Shown here: in pieces, positions 1 through 10,145 of the stretch
Layout: each line of letters starts with the position of its first letter
Position numbering within the stretch: the stretch's first letter is position 1
Made by a program: the position numbers and the translations under genes
The notes under the pieces: model-generated
Databases searched by the model: none
The model's input: only the letters and a program-made list of their open reading frames with translations
Told to the model about the DNA's origin: nothing
Assembly (NCBI RefSeq): GCF_029945965.1
Contig: NZ_JAQSDO010000006.1
Span: 1-64,000, forward strand
Direction: 5' to 3'
Source of the DNA: Thermomonas sp.
Lineage (GTDB): Bacteria; Pseudomonadota; Gammaproteobacteria; Xanthomonadales; Xanthomonadaceae
Length of the DNA: 64,000 nt

Positions 1-497
<497 letters not shown>

Positions 498-535
498 TTC
501 GTTGCAAACTGAGAACTAGGCAACATCGAACCAAG

Positions 536-568
536 GAAGCCCCGCATCGCGGGGCTTCTTCTTTTTTT
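536..568 (+). terminator. rho-independent terminator after gap
   Basis: A 10-bp perfect stem (GAAGCCCCGC at 536-545, GCGGGGCTTC at 549-558) has a 3-base loop and is followed by a T-rich run (559-568). This is a textbook intrinsic terminator for gap. Confidence 0.95.
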
Positions 569-630
569 CACCGCGTCGGCTAAGGTGGCGGCCATGATCC
601 CGGCTGAACGGGGCTGGGGACGACCGCGCC

Positions 631-3351
631 ATGGAACAGATGCTCGTCTTGCTTGCCCTGGTCGTACTCGCGGTTCCGGTGCTGCTGATCGTCTGCCTGG
701 TCAAGATCAGCGGGATGAATCGCCGCGTAGGAGATCTGGAAACCGAAGTGCAGCGCCTGCGCAGGCCAGCCCAAGCAGCGGAAACTGGACCCACGCCGGC
801 AACGGCACAGCCTGTGCAGGCAGTCCAGCCGCAACCGTCCGAACCGCAAGAGCCCACCTTGTCCGACCTGATGGCCCAGCGCACTGCCTCGGCGCCATCT
901 GTTTCGCCAATGCCTCCAACTGCGCCAGTCGCCATGCCGGAAACCGCGCGCGTCGCGCCAGTTGCGGCATCGGCGACACCGCTCGTCACGCCGCCGCCGA
1001 TCACGCCATCGCCTCGTCGAGTGGAGCCGGTGCGTCCCAATCCGGTCGAAGTCCTGTTGCGTCGGGTCAAGGCCTGGTTCACGGTCGGCAACGTGCCGGT
1101 CAAGATCGGCATGCTGGTGCTGCTGGCCGGCGTGGCCGCATTGCTGCGCTATGCCAGCGACCAGGGTTGGATGCGGATGCCGATCGAATTCCGCCTGGCC
1201 GGCATCTCTGCTGCGGCGCTGGCGGCACTGGTGTTTGCCTGGCGCAAGCGCGAGAGCAACCGCAGTTTTGCACTGGCATTGCAGGGCGGGGCAATCGGGG
1301 TATTGCTGCTGACGGTATTCGCGGCGTCCAAGATGTACGCGTTATTGCCGGCTGGCGCGGCATTCGCGATCAGCATTGTGCTGGTGGCGGGCCTCGGCGT
1401 GTTGGCGGTGCTGCAGGATTCACGCACCTTGGCAGTACTCGGGATTCTTGCCGGCTTCCTCGCGCCGATCTGGCTGTCGAACGGTGGTGGCAACCATGTC
1501 GCGCTGTTCGCCTATTACGCGATGCTCAATGCCGCGATCTTCGCGATCGCCTGGGTGAAGTCGTGGCGGATCCTCAATCTGCTTGGTTTCGCATTCACCT
1601 GGGGTATCGGCATCGTCTGGGGTGTGCTGGATTACCAGCCGGCCAAGTACGCCAGCACCCAGCCGTTCCTGCTGCTGTTCTTCGCGTTCTACCTGCTGCT
1701 GCCGATCCTGTATGCACGCAAGCGGCCAGCGCGGCCCAACGACCGCATCGACGGCTGCCTGCTGTTCGGCACGCCGCTGATCGCGTTTTCGCTGCAAGCC
1801 GGATTGATGCATGGCGACCGTATGCCGTTGGCGTTCTGCGCGCTCGGGCTGGCATTGATCTACGCGGTGCTGGCGCGCTCGCTGATCCATCGCGAACGCT
1901 ATGCCGTGCTGGGTCAGGGCCACGCGATATTGGCAGTTGGCTTTGCGACCCTCTCGGTGCCGCTGGCGTTGTCGGCGCGGGCCACCGCCAGCGCGTTTGC
2001 GCTGGAAGGCGCCGGCCTGGTCTGGCTCGGTTTGAAGCAGGGCCGTCGCCTGCCGCGCTGGACCGGTAGCGGATTGCAGGTCGCGGCAGCTGTCGCGCTC
2101 CTCATCGGCGTGACGGCATGGAGGCACGATGCGACCGCCGTCGCCAACCCGACCTTCATGGGCGCCTTGCTGATCGCGCTGGCCGGTTTTGCCAGTGCGT
2201 GGACGCATCGCGATGCAGGCAAGCGGCAGCCCGCGCTCATCTGGTACGGCTGGGGTTTGTTGTGGTGGTGTGGCAATGCCATCAATGAGGTTGAGCGCTT
2301 CGTCGAATACACCTCGCGCGTCGACGTGTTGCTGGCGTTTGCGGCGATCACTGGCTGGCTTGCTGCGGAAGTGCATCGCCGCAAGCCGGCATCGGCGCTG
2401 GTGCTGACCACGCTTGCATCGATGGCCATCGCCATTCCGCTGGCTTTTGCCCAGGTCGATATCCACGAGCAGCCCTTCGCCGGCAACGGCTGGTGGGCAT
2501 GGCTGGTGTTCGCGGTGTTGGGCATGCGCAGCCTGCAATGCCTGCGCGAAGGCGAGAATCGTTTTGCGGTTGGCGCGCAATTCACCTGGTGGCTGGTGTG
2601 GCCGACGATGGCTTCATTGCTCGGTGCATGGATCGCCGATCGCTTTGGGCTGGCGCAAGGCTGGGAGATTGCGCTGCTGGGCTTGCCATGGCTCGTCGCA
2701 TTGGCCCTGGCGCAATTCCGCTGGGCGTGGCTGGCGATGCCGCTGGGCACACGCTTCGATGCCTGCCGCGTGGCGTTGACCGGCACCTATGTCGCAGTAC
2801 TTGCGGTCGGTTGGGTGTGCGCATTGTTCGCGGCCGGCATCACTGCGCCGCTGCCGTGGGTGCCGCTGCTGAATCCGCTTGATCTGGCACAGTTGGCGGC
2901 ATTGGCCTTGCTGGCGCGCTGGCTGTGGTCGCCGCATGCGAATGCCTTGCTGGTACGCCGACGGATCGCGGTGTTGTCACTGGCCGGATTTGCACTGGTG
3001 ACCTGCATCACCTTGCGCGGCGTGCACCATTGGGGCGCGGTGCCATGGGACGGCGAGCTGCTATCGACCAGCCTTGCGCAAACCAGCTTGACCATTGTCT
3101 GGAGTGTGCTGGGCGTGGTTGGCTGGATCGGCGGCTCACGTCGTGGTCAACGTGCGCTGTGGCTGGCCGGGGCGGTGTTGATGGGCGTGGTGTTGGCAAA
3201 ACTTGTCCTGGTTGATCGCCAGCATCTTGGCAATCTGCTGGGCATCGGTTCCTTCATCGCCTTCGGCCTGTTGTGCACGCTGGTGGGCTACTTCGCGCCC
3301 GCACCGCCACGCGCACATGCTGACGACGAATCTGCGGAGACAACATCATGA
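631..3351 (+). CDS. DUF2339 family polytopic membrane protein
   Basis: Large inner-membrane protein of unknown function, 906 residues. It starts with a transmembrane helix (MEQMLVLLALVVLAVPVLLI), then a short coiled-coil-like stretch (RRVGDLETEVQRLRR) and a Pro/Ala-rich linker to about residue 140. The rest is an almost continuous series of hydrophobic helices (well over twenty). This N-terminal anchor, linker and many-helix body is the DUF2339 layout. The next gene (DUF3999) starts inside its stop codon (ATGA overlap), so the two are translationally coupled and probably act together in the envelope. The function is not known. Confidence 0.85.
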   Translation: MEQMLVLLALVVLAVPVLLIVCLVKISGMNRRVGDLETEVQRLRRPAQAAETGPTPATAQPVQAVQPQPSEPQEPTLSDLMAQRTASAPSVSPMPPTAPVAMPETARVAPVAASATPLVTPPPITPSPRRVEPVRPNPVEVLLRRVKAWFTVGNVPVKIGMLVLLAGVAALLRYASDQGWMRMPIEFRLAGISAAALAALVFAWRKRESNRSFALALQGGAIGVLLLTVFAASKMYALLPAGAAFAISIVLVAGLGVLAVLQDSRTLAVLGILAGFLAPIWLSNGGGNHVALFAYYAMLNAAIFAIAWVKSWRILNLLGFAFTWGIGIVWGVLDYQPAKYASTQPFLLLFFAFYLLLPILYARKRPARPNDRIDGCLLFGTPLIAFSLQAGLMHGDRMPLAFCALGLALIYAVLARSLIHRERYAVLGQGHAILAVGFATLSVPLALSARATASAFALEGAGLVWLGLKQGRRLPRWTGSGLQVAAAVALLIGVTAWRHDATAVANPTFMGALLIALAGFASAWTHRDAGKRQPALIWYGWGLLWWCGNAINEVERFVEYTSRVDVLLAFAAITGWLAAEVHRRKPASALVLTTLASMAIAIPLAFAQVDIHEQPFAGNGWWAWLVFAVLGMRSLQCLREGENRFAVGAQFTWWLVWPTMASLLGAWIADRFGLAQGWEIALLGLPWLVALALAQFRWAWLAMPLGTRFDACRVALTGTYVAVLAVGWVCALFAAGITAPLPWVPLLNPLDLAQLAALALLARWLWSPHANALLVRRRIAVLSLAGFALVTCITLRGVHHWGAVPWDGELLSTSLAQTSLTIVWSVLGVVGWIGGSRRGQRALWLAGAVLMGVVLAKLVLVDRQHLGNLLGIGSFIAFGLLCTLVGYFAPAPPRAHADDESAETTS

Positions 3352-4718
3352 AGCGCTTGCTCTGGTTGACCCTGCTGCCGGCTTTGATCGCGTCCGCGCA
3401 AGTCGAAACCCATGCCGAGAATTACGCGCGGCAATGGCCGCTGGCCCTGCAATCGCAGGACGCGGGCGCCTATCGGGTGGTGCTGGATCGCGAGGTTTAT
3501 CGCAGCGCGACACTGTCCTCGCTGCGCGACATCGACGTCCGTAATGCAGCAGGTGCCGCGGTGCCTGCTGCATTGTTCTCACCCGAACAACCGCTGGCGC
3601 AGGCATCGCATCAGCGTGTATTGCCGTGGTACCCGTTGCCGCGCGACCAGGCCGCGCCGGGCCGTGACATCACCCTGATCAGCGAGCGCGATGCCGATGG
3701 CAGCCTGCGCCGGGTGGAGGCGCACGTCGGCGAATCCGGAAAACCGGGCGCGGAACCAACCGCGAATGCATGGCTGATCGATGCCAGCCAGATCGATGCG
3801 CGGATCAAAGCCCTGCATCTGGATTGGCCTGCACAAGCCTCAGCACTCGACGTGGCATATCAGGTCGAAGGCAGCGACAACCTGCGCGACTGGCGCATCC
3901 TGCAACCACGCGCACAACTGCTGGACCTGACCCGCGACGGCCAGCGCCTGCAGCAGCGACGGATCCCACTTGACGGGCAAGCGAAATACTTGCGGCTGTC
4001 GCCGTTGCAGACCGATGCGGTACTGCCGCTGGCTGGAGTGACCGCAGAACTGGCTACGCCTGCGGCCGCAGAGACTTGGCAATGGGAAGCGTTGCGTGGG
4101 CATGAAGTGGTCGAAAACGGACGCACGTATTACCAGTTCACCCTCGATGGCCGCTTCCCGATCGCACGTGCCGATGTCGCGCTGGACGCCAATGCGGCAG
4201 GCGAATGGACGCTGGAAAGCCGCGATGCCGACGATGGCTACTGGCAGCGCCGCGCCGGCCCATGGATGGCGTTCCAGGTAGGCGCAGGCGACGGTGGCTT
4301 ACGCTCCGCCGAGCAGTCGCTTGCGGGCATCGCCCGTGACCACCAGTGGCGGTTGTCGTCGCGCGCACCGATCAATGCTGCGCCCGTATTGCGCCTGGGC
4401 TATCAGCCTGAAGTGATGGTATTCCTTGCCCAGGGTCAGCCACCATTCGCTTTGGTCGCGGGCAGTGCGCGCGCGACACGCGCTGATGCGCCATTACCGC
4501 AACTGGTCGAAGCGATCCGCGCGCGTCGTGGCGCGGATTGGCAGCCCGCAACCGCAACACTGGGCGCACCGGCCGAGCTATCAGGCGCGCAGGCGCTGCA
4601 ACCTGTGCCAGCGCAACGCGACTGGAAGTCGTGGCTGTTGTGGGGCTTGCTGGTGCTGGGCGCGGTGCTGGTGACGGGGTTTGCGACCAGCTTGTTGAGG
4701 CAGTCGAAGACGCCGTAA
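3348..4718 (+). CDS. DUF3999 family envelope protein
   Basis: 456 residues. The N-terminus is a signal peptide (MKRLLWLTLLPALIASAQ), the body is soluble and beta-rich, and one transmembrane helix (SWLLWGLLVLGAVLVTGFA) is followed by a short basic tail. The topology is therefore a periplasmic domain anchored at its C-terminus. The sequence reads as DUF3999, which commonly sits next to DUF2339. Its ATG overlaps the upstream stop by four bases. No catalytic motif is recognisable and the role is unknown, presumably envelope-related. It converges on the TPR gene downstream. Confidence 0.82.
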   Translation: MKRLLWLTLLPALIASAQVETHAENYARQWPLALQSQDAGAYRVVLDREVYRSATLSSLRDIDVRNAAGAAVPAALFSPEQPLAQASHQRVLPWYPLPRDQAAPGRDITLISERDADGSLRRVEAHVGESGKPGAEPTANAWLIDASQIDARIKALHLDWPAQASALDVAYQVEGSDNLRDWRILQPRAQLLDLTRDGQRLQQRRIPLDGQAKYLRLSPLQTDAVLPLAGVTAELATPAAAETWQWEALRGHEVVENGRTYYQFTLDGRFPIARADVALDANAAGEWTLESRDADDGYWQRRAGPWMAFQVGAGDGGLRSAEQSLAGIARDHQWRLSSRAPINAAPVLRLGYQPEVMVFLAQGQPPFALVAGSARATRADAPLPQLVEAIRARRGADWQPATATLGAPAELSGAQALQPVPAQRDWKSWLLWGLLVLGAVLVTGFATSLLRQSKTP

Positions 4719-4743
4719 TGACAATCTGCGCAAACGTTTACGC

Positions 4744-6429
4744 TCAGGGCGGTAGGCCGATCTCCAGCAGCAGCTCGCGGTAGCGTGGATCGTCGCGTAA
4801 TGAACGCAGTGCCGGATCGTACTTGAGGTATTGCAAGCCGGCGTCGTGCTGCGACACCGCGCGTTGCAACCAGTCGAACGCCGCATCGTGCTCGCCGCGC
4901 CAGGCGAATGCACCGGCGATCTGATATGCGCTGTCGTGCGCATGTTCGGTGACCAACGCCTGCATGAAACGCGAGGATTCCGCATCGGCGCCACGGTCAT
5001 GCTCCACCATCGCCAGCCCGGCGAGCCTGAAGGTGTCGTCGTTGCAGCGTGCATACCAGAGACGCGCGCCCTCGGCATCGCCTTCGAGTAATGCCGCCAT
5101 GCCCAGGCCCAACGGTGCACGACCATGGTCGGGCGCGATGTCCAGGGCATGCTCCAGCGATTGGCGTGCCCCCGCGATGTCCCCATCTGCGAGCTGGTAA
5201 CGCGCCAGGATTTCCCAGGCCTGCGCCGACAGCGGATCCAGCTGGGTGGCCAGCCGGGCGGCGGACAAGGCCTCGGGCAGGCGGCCCAACGCCGCAAGCA
5301 GTCGGCTGTACTGCCAATGGGTCATCACATCGCCCGGATTGAAGACCAGTGCCTGCGCGAAGTCGGCGTCGCCACCGTTCCAGTCCAGGTCGAACACGAA
5401 GCGCAGCACCGCGCGAGCTGTATAGGCCTCGCCCAACGTGGGGTCGCATGCCACGGCTTGCTCCGCCACTTTGCTGGCGCGCTGGCGCCCGGCCAGCATC
5501 GCCGCGTCGGATCTGGTGTGGTCCGCGGCATAGGCTTCGGCCAGCGCCAGCCCGGCGAGCGCGGCCGCGTACCCAGGCTCAAGCGCGGTCGCTTGCCCGA
5601 ACGCCTGCACCGCGCGCCGGAACCCGTCCTCGCTGGCGCGGTTGAGCAATTGCCGTCCCAGCAGGAAGTGGTTGTATGCCTCCGGACCTGGCACGTGATG
5701 GCCGGCGGTGGTGGGCTGCTGCGCCGGCAACAGCCTTAGCCTGAGCGCTTCGACGACTGCGGCGGCAATCTCGTCCTGTACCGCGAAGATGTCGGTCACT
5801 TCGCGATCGTAGGTTTGCGACCACAGGTGGTAGCCGTCCTGCACCTTGACCAGCTGCGCGGTGATCCGCACCCGATCGCCAGCCTTGCGCACGCTGCCTT
5901 CCAGCACGTTGGCGACATTGAGCGCGTGGCCGATCTCGACGATTGTTGTCGGCTTGTCCTTGAACGAGAACGATGAGGTGCGCCCGGCGACATGCAGGCC
6001 CGGTACTTGCGCCAGCAGGTTGAGCAGCTCCTCGGACAAACCATCGGAAAAATAATCCTGTTCCCGGTCCGAGCTCATGTTGACTAGTGGCAGCACTGCG
6101 ATTGATGCCGTTGCCGGTGTGGGCGCCGCCGCCCAGGGCGTTTCGTTGGCGACAGATACGGCGGGTGTTGCTGCTGGCTGCCCGGCGCGAGGGGCCTGCG
6201 TTTCGCGCGCCAAGCCGGCGCTGGTCCAGGCGTAGCTCCACGAGAACAGCAACGCCAGCGGGAAGCCCAGCACCGCCATCAGCACTAGCAAGCGCATCAC
6301 CCAGTTGGGGATGTCGAAGGTCGGGATCAGCAGCGACGCGACCTGCAGCAGCAGCCACGAAAGCGCGCAGTAGGCGACTGCCATGCGGATGACATGGCGG
6401 CGCTTGAGTTCCGCCCAAACTACGCGCAT
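4744..6429 (-). CDS. membrane-anchored TolB-like/TPR protein (adenylate-cyclase-associated type)
   Basis: 561 residues from the chosen start. An upstream in-frame ATG at 6462 would add 11 residues, but GGGAG lies 8 bases before the ATG at 6429 and the protein then begins MRVVWAELKRRHVIRMAVAY, typical of this family. Two transmembrane helices (about residues 12-75) are followed by a linker and a TolB-N-like domain (FSDGLSEELLNLLAQ to VLEGSVRKAGDRVRITAQLV to LWSQTYDRE, about residues 130-230). The remainder is a set of tetratricopeptide repeats. Such proteins usually accompany class III cyclase or winged-helix signalling modules, but no cyclase domain is present here. It probably serves as a scaffold or sensor; the partner is unknown. 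Confidence 0.75.
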   Translation of the reverse strand: MRVVWAELKRRHVIRMAVAYCALSWLLLQVASLLIPTFDIPNWVMRLLVLMAVLGFPLALLFSWSYAWTSAGLARETQAPRAGQPAATPAVSVANETPWAAAPTPATASIAVLPLVNMSSDREQDYFSDGLSEELLNLLAQVPGLHVAGRTSSFSFKDKPTTIVEIGHALNVANVLEGSVRKAGDRVRITAQLVKVQDGYHLWSQTYDREVTDIFAVQDEIAAAVVEALRLRLLPAQQPTTAGHHVPGPEAYNHFLLGRQLLNRASEDGFRRAVQAFGQATALEPGYAAALAGLALAEAYAADHTRSDAAMLAGRQRASKVAEQAVACDPTLGEAYTARAVLRFVFDLDWNGGDADFAQALVFNPGDVMTHWQYSRLLAALGRLPEALSAARLATQLDPLSAQAWEILARYQLADGDIAGARQSLEHALDIAPDHGRAPLGLGMAALLEGDAEGARLWYARCNDDTFRLAGLAMVEHDRGADAESSRFMQALVTEHAHDSAYQIAGAFAWRGEHDAAFDWLQRAVSQHDAGLQYLKYDPALRSLRDDPRYRELLLEIGLPP

Positions 6430-6557
6430 CGCCTCCACTCCCGGCGCCATGCGCGCCACCATGCTGGATGGATGGTAGCCGATGCCGAAGCGTCGGCAGG
6501 TTTGAAGGCGGCCGTACGTCGCGAGACAATGCGGTTTTCCAGTGAGTGATGACCTCG

Positions 6558-7748
6558 ATGCCCATCGTCCGCATGACCGACCTCGACCTGACCAGCAAGC
6601 GCGTGCTGATCCGCCAGGATCTCAACGTGCCAATCGAGCATGTTGATGGCAAGCCGGGGCATATCACCTCCGAACAACGCATCACTGCTTCGTTGCCGAC
6701 CATCCGGTTGGCGCTGGAAAAAGGTGCCGCGGTGATGGTCACCTCGCATCTTGGCCGGCCCAGGGAAGGCGTGTGGAGCGAGGCGGATTCGCTGGCGCCG
6801 GTGGCCAAGCGCCTGGGCGAATTGCTCGGACGCGCGGTGCCGCTGGTGAAGGACTGGGTGGACGGCGTGGAGGTAGCGCCGGGTAATGTCGTCCTGTTGG
6901 AAAATTGCCGCATGAATATCGGCGAGAAAGCCGACGACGACGTGCTCGCGCAGAAATATGCCGCGCTATGCGACGTGTTCGTGATGGATGCATTCGGCAC
7001 CGCGCATCGTGCTCAGGCGTCCACGCACGGTGTCATCAAATTCGCGAAACAGGCCGCGGGCGGGCCGCTGCTGATGGCGGAACTCGACGCGCTGGCCAAG
7101 GCGTTGCAACATCCTGCGCGGCCACTGCTGGCGATTGTCGCCGGATCAAAAGTCAGCACCAAGCTAGAACTGCTGTCCTCGCTGGTGAACAAGGTCGACC
7201 AGTTGATCGTTGGTGGCGGTATCGCCAACACCTTCATCGCCGCGATGGGCCATGGCGTCGGCAAGTCGCTGGTCGAGATGGACCTGCTCGACACCGCCCG
7301 CCAGATCATCGCCGACGCCAAGGCGCGCGGCGCCGGGATCCCGCTACCGATCGACGTGGTGGTGGCGCCTGCATTCGCCGCCGATGCACCGGTTACGATC
7401 AAGGCCGTCGATGCAGTGAGCGATGACGACATGATCCTCGACATCGGCCCGCAAACTGCGGACGTCTACGCACAGCTGATCGCCAAGGCCGGCACCGTGG
7501 TCTGGAACGGCCCGGTGGGCGTGTTCGAGTTCGACGCGTTCGGCAAGGGCACCGAAGCGGTTGCACGCGCGATAGCGGCCAGTGATGCGTTTTCAATCGC
7601 GGGTGGTGGCGACACGTTGGCGGCAGTCGACAAGTACGGGATTGCCGATGCCGTGTCCTACATCTCCACCGGCGGCGGCGCGTTCCTGGAGTTCCTGGAA
7701 GGCAAGACGCTACCTGCAGTGGCGGCACTCGAAGCCCGCGTCTGCTGA
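6558..7748 (+). CDS. pgk: phosphoglycerate kinase
   Basis: Cytoplasmic glycolytic enzyme that transfers the acyl phosphate of 1,3-bisphosphoglycerate to ADP. It has 396 residues from the ATG giving [11 protein letters not shown], which matches the family; in-frame GTG/ATG codons at 6546 and 6549 are alternatives. Landmarks are [11 protein letters not shown] and SHLGRP (substrate site), [31 protein letters not shown] and the nucleotide-site GGGDT with a nearby [13 protein letters not shown]. Length is normal. pyk follows about 90 bases downstream in the same direction. Confidence 0.98.
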   Translation: MPIVRMTDLDLTSKRVLIRQDLNVPIEHVDGKPGHITSEQRITASLPTIRLALEKGAAVMVTSHLGRPREGVWSEADSLAPVAKRLGELLGRAVPLVKDWVDGVEVAPGNVVLLENCRMNIGEKADDDVLAQKYAALCDVFVMDAFGTAHRAQASTHGVIKFAKQAAGGPLLMAELDALAKALQHPARPLLAIVAGSKVSTKLELLSSLVNKVDQLIVGGGIANTFIAAMGHGVGKSLVEMDLLDTARQIIADAKARGAGIPLPIDVVVAPAFAADAPVTIKAVDAVSDDDMILDIGPQTADVYAQLIAKAGTVVWNGPVGVFEFDAFGKGTEAVARAIAASDAFSIAGGGDTLAAVDKYGIADAVSYISTGGGAFLEFLEGKTLPAVAALEARVC

Positions 7749-7835
7749 GTTCGTTTTCAGGCGTGCGGTGCTGCGGTTGGTCGGCGCCGCATGCTAGCGT
7801 GCGGGCAACAGGAGCCCATACATGACTGATCTCGC

Positions 7836-9317
7836 ATGAAAGAGAAAGACGCCACTCCGCACCAGCGCCGCACCCGCATCGTTGCCACGCTTGGGCCAGC
7901 TACCGATCCGCCCGAGGTGCTGGAGGCAGTATTACGGGCTGGTGTCGATGTGGTGCGGTTGAATTTCTCGCATGGCGATCCGTCTTCGCAGGTCGCGCGT
8001 GGCGAAGCGGTACGAGCTATGGCGCTGAAGATCGGGCGCGAGATCGGCATCCTCGCCGACCTGCCGGGCCCGAAGATCCGCATTGAAACCTTCGCCGAGG
8101 GCAAGGTGCAGTTGCGTGCGGGTGAACGCTTCGACCTGGTGGCGCGCAACGACGTACCGCCCGGCGATGCAACCCAGGTCGGTGTCAGCTACCTTGAGTT
8201 GCCGGGCGATGTCGTTGCCGGCGACTTGCTGTTGCTCGACGATGGTCTTGTGCAGTTGGAAGTGACCGCGGTGGAGGGCGAGCGCATCGTCACCCGCGTG
8301 ATCAACGACAGCGTGCTGTCCAATCGCAAGGGGCTGAACAAGCAGGGTGGTGGACTGTCACTGGGCGCGATCACCGAAAAGGATCGCGAGCTGATCGCGG
8401 TGGCCGCCGGCATGGACGTGGACTTCATCGCGGTCTCGTTTTGCCGCAATGCCGAAGACATGCACGAAGCACGCCGGGTGGCACGCGCGCATGGCAGCAA
8501 GGCCGCGCTGGTGGCGAAGATCGAACGCGCCGAGGCGATCGAGAACCTGATCGAGATCGTCGATGCCAGTGAAGTGGTGATGGTCGCGCGTGGCGACCTG
8601 GGCGTGGAGATCGGCGATGCCGAATTGCCGGGCCTGCAGAAGAAAATCATCCGTGTAGCAGTGGCACGCGAGAAGGTGGTGATCACCGCCACCCAGATGC
8701 TGCAGTCGATGGTTGAAAGTCCGATCCCGACCCGCGCCGAAGTATTGGACGTGGCCAACGCGGTGATCGACGGCACCGACGCGGTGATGCTGTCGCAGGA
8801 AAGTGCCGCCGGCAGCTGGCCGGTGAAGGCCGTCGAGGCGATGGCGCGGATCTGCGTGGGTGCGGAAAAGCAGTTCGTGGCTGACGTCGATTTCGAGAAG
8901 GCACGGCGCGGCCTGGAACGCGCCGATCACGCCATCGCGATGGCCACCATGTTCCTGTCCGAACACATCGGCGTGCGCGCGGTGGTGGCGATGACCGAAT
9001 CCGGCGGCACCGCGCGGTTCCTTTCGCGGTTCCGTTCCTCAGTACCGATCTATGCGTTTTCGCGACACGCTGGCGCACGCCGTCGCATGGCGCTGATGCG
9101 CGACGTGTTCCCGATGGACTACGACAGCCGCGGCCAGACCCCACGTGAGGCCGCTCGCGGCGGCATCCGCCTGCTGGTCGATGCTGGTTTCCTGGCAATC
9201 GGAGACCGGGTGGTATTCACCAGCGGCGAGCACATGGAAACCCGCGGTGCCACCAATACCCTGCGCCTCTTGCAGGTCGGTGAAAACGGGCAGGCCGAGG
9301 GGCTCGGCGAACTGTAG
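7836..9317 (+). CDS. pyk: pyruvate kinase
   Basis: Final ATP-yielding step of glycolysis (phosphoenolpyruvate + ADP to pyruvate + ATP). 493 residues. VVRLNFSHGD, GPKIRIE, MVARGDLGVEIG and ITATQMLQSM (metal and substrate loops) are intact, and there is a C-terminal regulatory domain from about residue 350. No Shine-Dalgarno sits directly before this ATG. A GGAG precedes a five-codon ORF (7822-7839) whose TGA overlaps the pyk ATG, suggesting that pyk may be translated by re-initiation. The gene lies downstream of pgk and upstream of the aldolase. Confidence 0.97.
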   Translation: MKEKDATPHQRRTRIVATLGPATDPPEVLEAVLRAGVDVVRLNFSHGDPSSQVARGEAVRAMALKIGREIGILADLPGPKIRIETFAEGKVQLRAGERFDLVARNDVPPGDATQVGVSYLELPGDVVAGDLLLLDDGLVQLEVTAVEGERIVTRVINDSVLSNRKGLNKQGGGLSLGAITEKDRELIAVAAGMDVDFIAVSFCRNAEDMHEARRVARAHGSKAALVAKIERAEAIENLIEIVDASEVVMVARGDLGVEIGDAELPGLQKKIIRVAVAREKVVITATQMLQSMVESPIPTRAEVLDVANAVIDGTDAVMLSQESAAGSWPVKAVEAMARICVGAEKQFVADVDFEKARRGLERADHAIAMATMFLSEHIGVRAVVAMTESGGTARFLSRFRSSVPIYAFSRHAGARRRMALMRDVFPMDYDSRGQTPREAARGGIRLLVDAGFLAIGDRVVFTSGEHMETRGATNTLRLLQVGENGQAEGLGEL

Positions 9318-9395
9318 TCCATTCTTTTTGCATGTCATGAATTGGGGGGGGTAGAGTCAGGTTTCCTTGGCCAGCATTTTTGGAAGGCGGGTTCA

Positions 9396-9983
9396 ATGAA
9401 GATTCCATTCGCTGTTTTGGCAGTATTGGCCGCCGGGACTGTTTCCGCCCAGCAAATGGACATGCGCATCGTTGATGAAGGAAAGCTCGACGGCGCCCAA
9501 GTCTTTGCGGTCGCAGGCAATCAGGTTGCCCCGGATTATCCGGCGGCATACGTCGCCAGTGGCGACGATGTCTGCATCGCGATGGCCTATACGATCAAGC
9601 CTGACGGCAGTACCGGCGATTTCAAGGTGTTGCAGGCATGGAGTAGCGACTCCTCGCAAGCGCAATCCAAAGTTGGCTATGTCGATGCATTCGCGGCGAA
9701 GGTGATTGATGTGGTTTCGAAATGGCGTTTCGTCCAGCAGGAGCGTACCGATGCACAGCCTGTTAGCACGGTGGCGACATTAACCTTCAAAGGCAACGGC
9801 GGCACGCGCAGGCTTGGCGACCGTTGCCGGGTCAGCCAGCTTGTAAACTATTACAAGACTGTCGGCCGCGCCGATCTCAGGACGGCGCAGGAATTGAAAC
9901 GGACTGCCGACCAAGTAATGAATCAAATAATCTCGGTCACGGTTCATCAGTTGTATGACGAAGCATACCTTCGGAACCACTGA
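9396..9983 (+). CDS. secreted TonB-C-terminus-like protein (paralogue 1)
   Basis: 195 residues with a clear signal peptide (MKIPFAVLAVLAAGTVSAQ); the start is supported by GGAAGG about 8 bases upstream. The middle reads YPAAYVASGDDVC, YTIKPDGSTGDFKVLQAWSS, VSKWRFVQQ, VSTVATLTF. That order (YP..., a strand with PDG, an S-rich turn, W-F-P/Q) resembles the C-terminal domain of TonB energy transducers, but there is no N-terminal membrane anchor or proline-rich spacer. It is a diverged relative of the two genes that follow. The function is unknown; a periplasmic binding or adaptor role is inference. Confidence 0.6.
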   Translation: MKIPFAVLAVLAAGTVSAQQMDMRIVDEGKLDGAQVFAVAGNQVAPDYPAAYVASGDDVCIAMAYTIKPDGSTGDFKVLQAWSSDSSQAQSKVGYVDAFAAKVIDVVSKWRFVQQERTDAQPVSTVATLTFKGNGGTRRLGDRCRVSQLVNYYKTVGRADLRTAQELKRTADQVMNQIISVTVHQLYDEAYLRNH

Positions 9984-10145
9984 ATCAAATGTTCTTTGCC
10001 ACAAGCCGTGCAAATTATATCCAATCCACACCATATGTACCCCGTCCTATACCAGCACGCCAAAAGAGCAGTGCGCCGATCCGTTTGGCGGATGACGTAG
10101 GCCGGTGCTAATTAAAGTCGAGAATTCGATTTGCAGAGGTGCGAA

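Noticed and set aside
585-2580. Long open frames on both strands over the DUF2339 gene (585-2069 plus; 1420-2580 minus)
   Set aside because: They are Arg/Gln/Ala-rich translations with no domains, overlapping a well-supported membrane protein gene. Typical GC-rich shadow frames.
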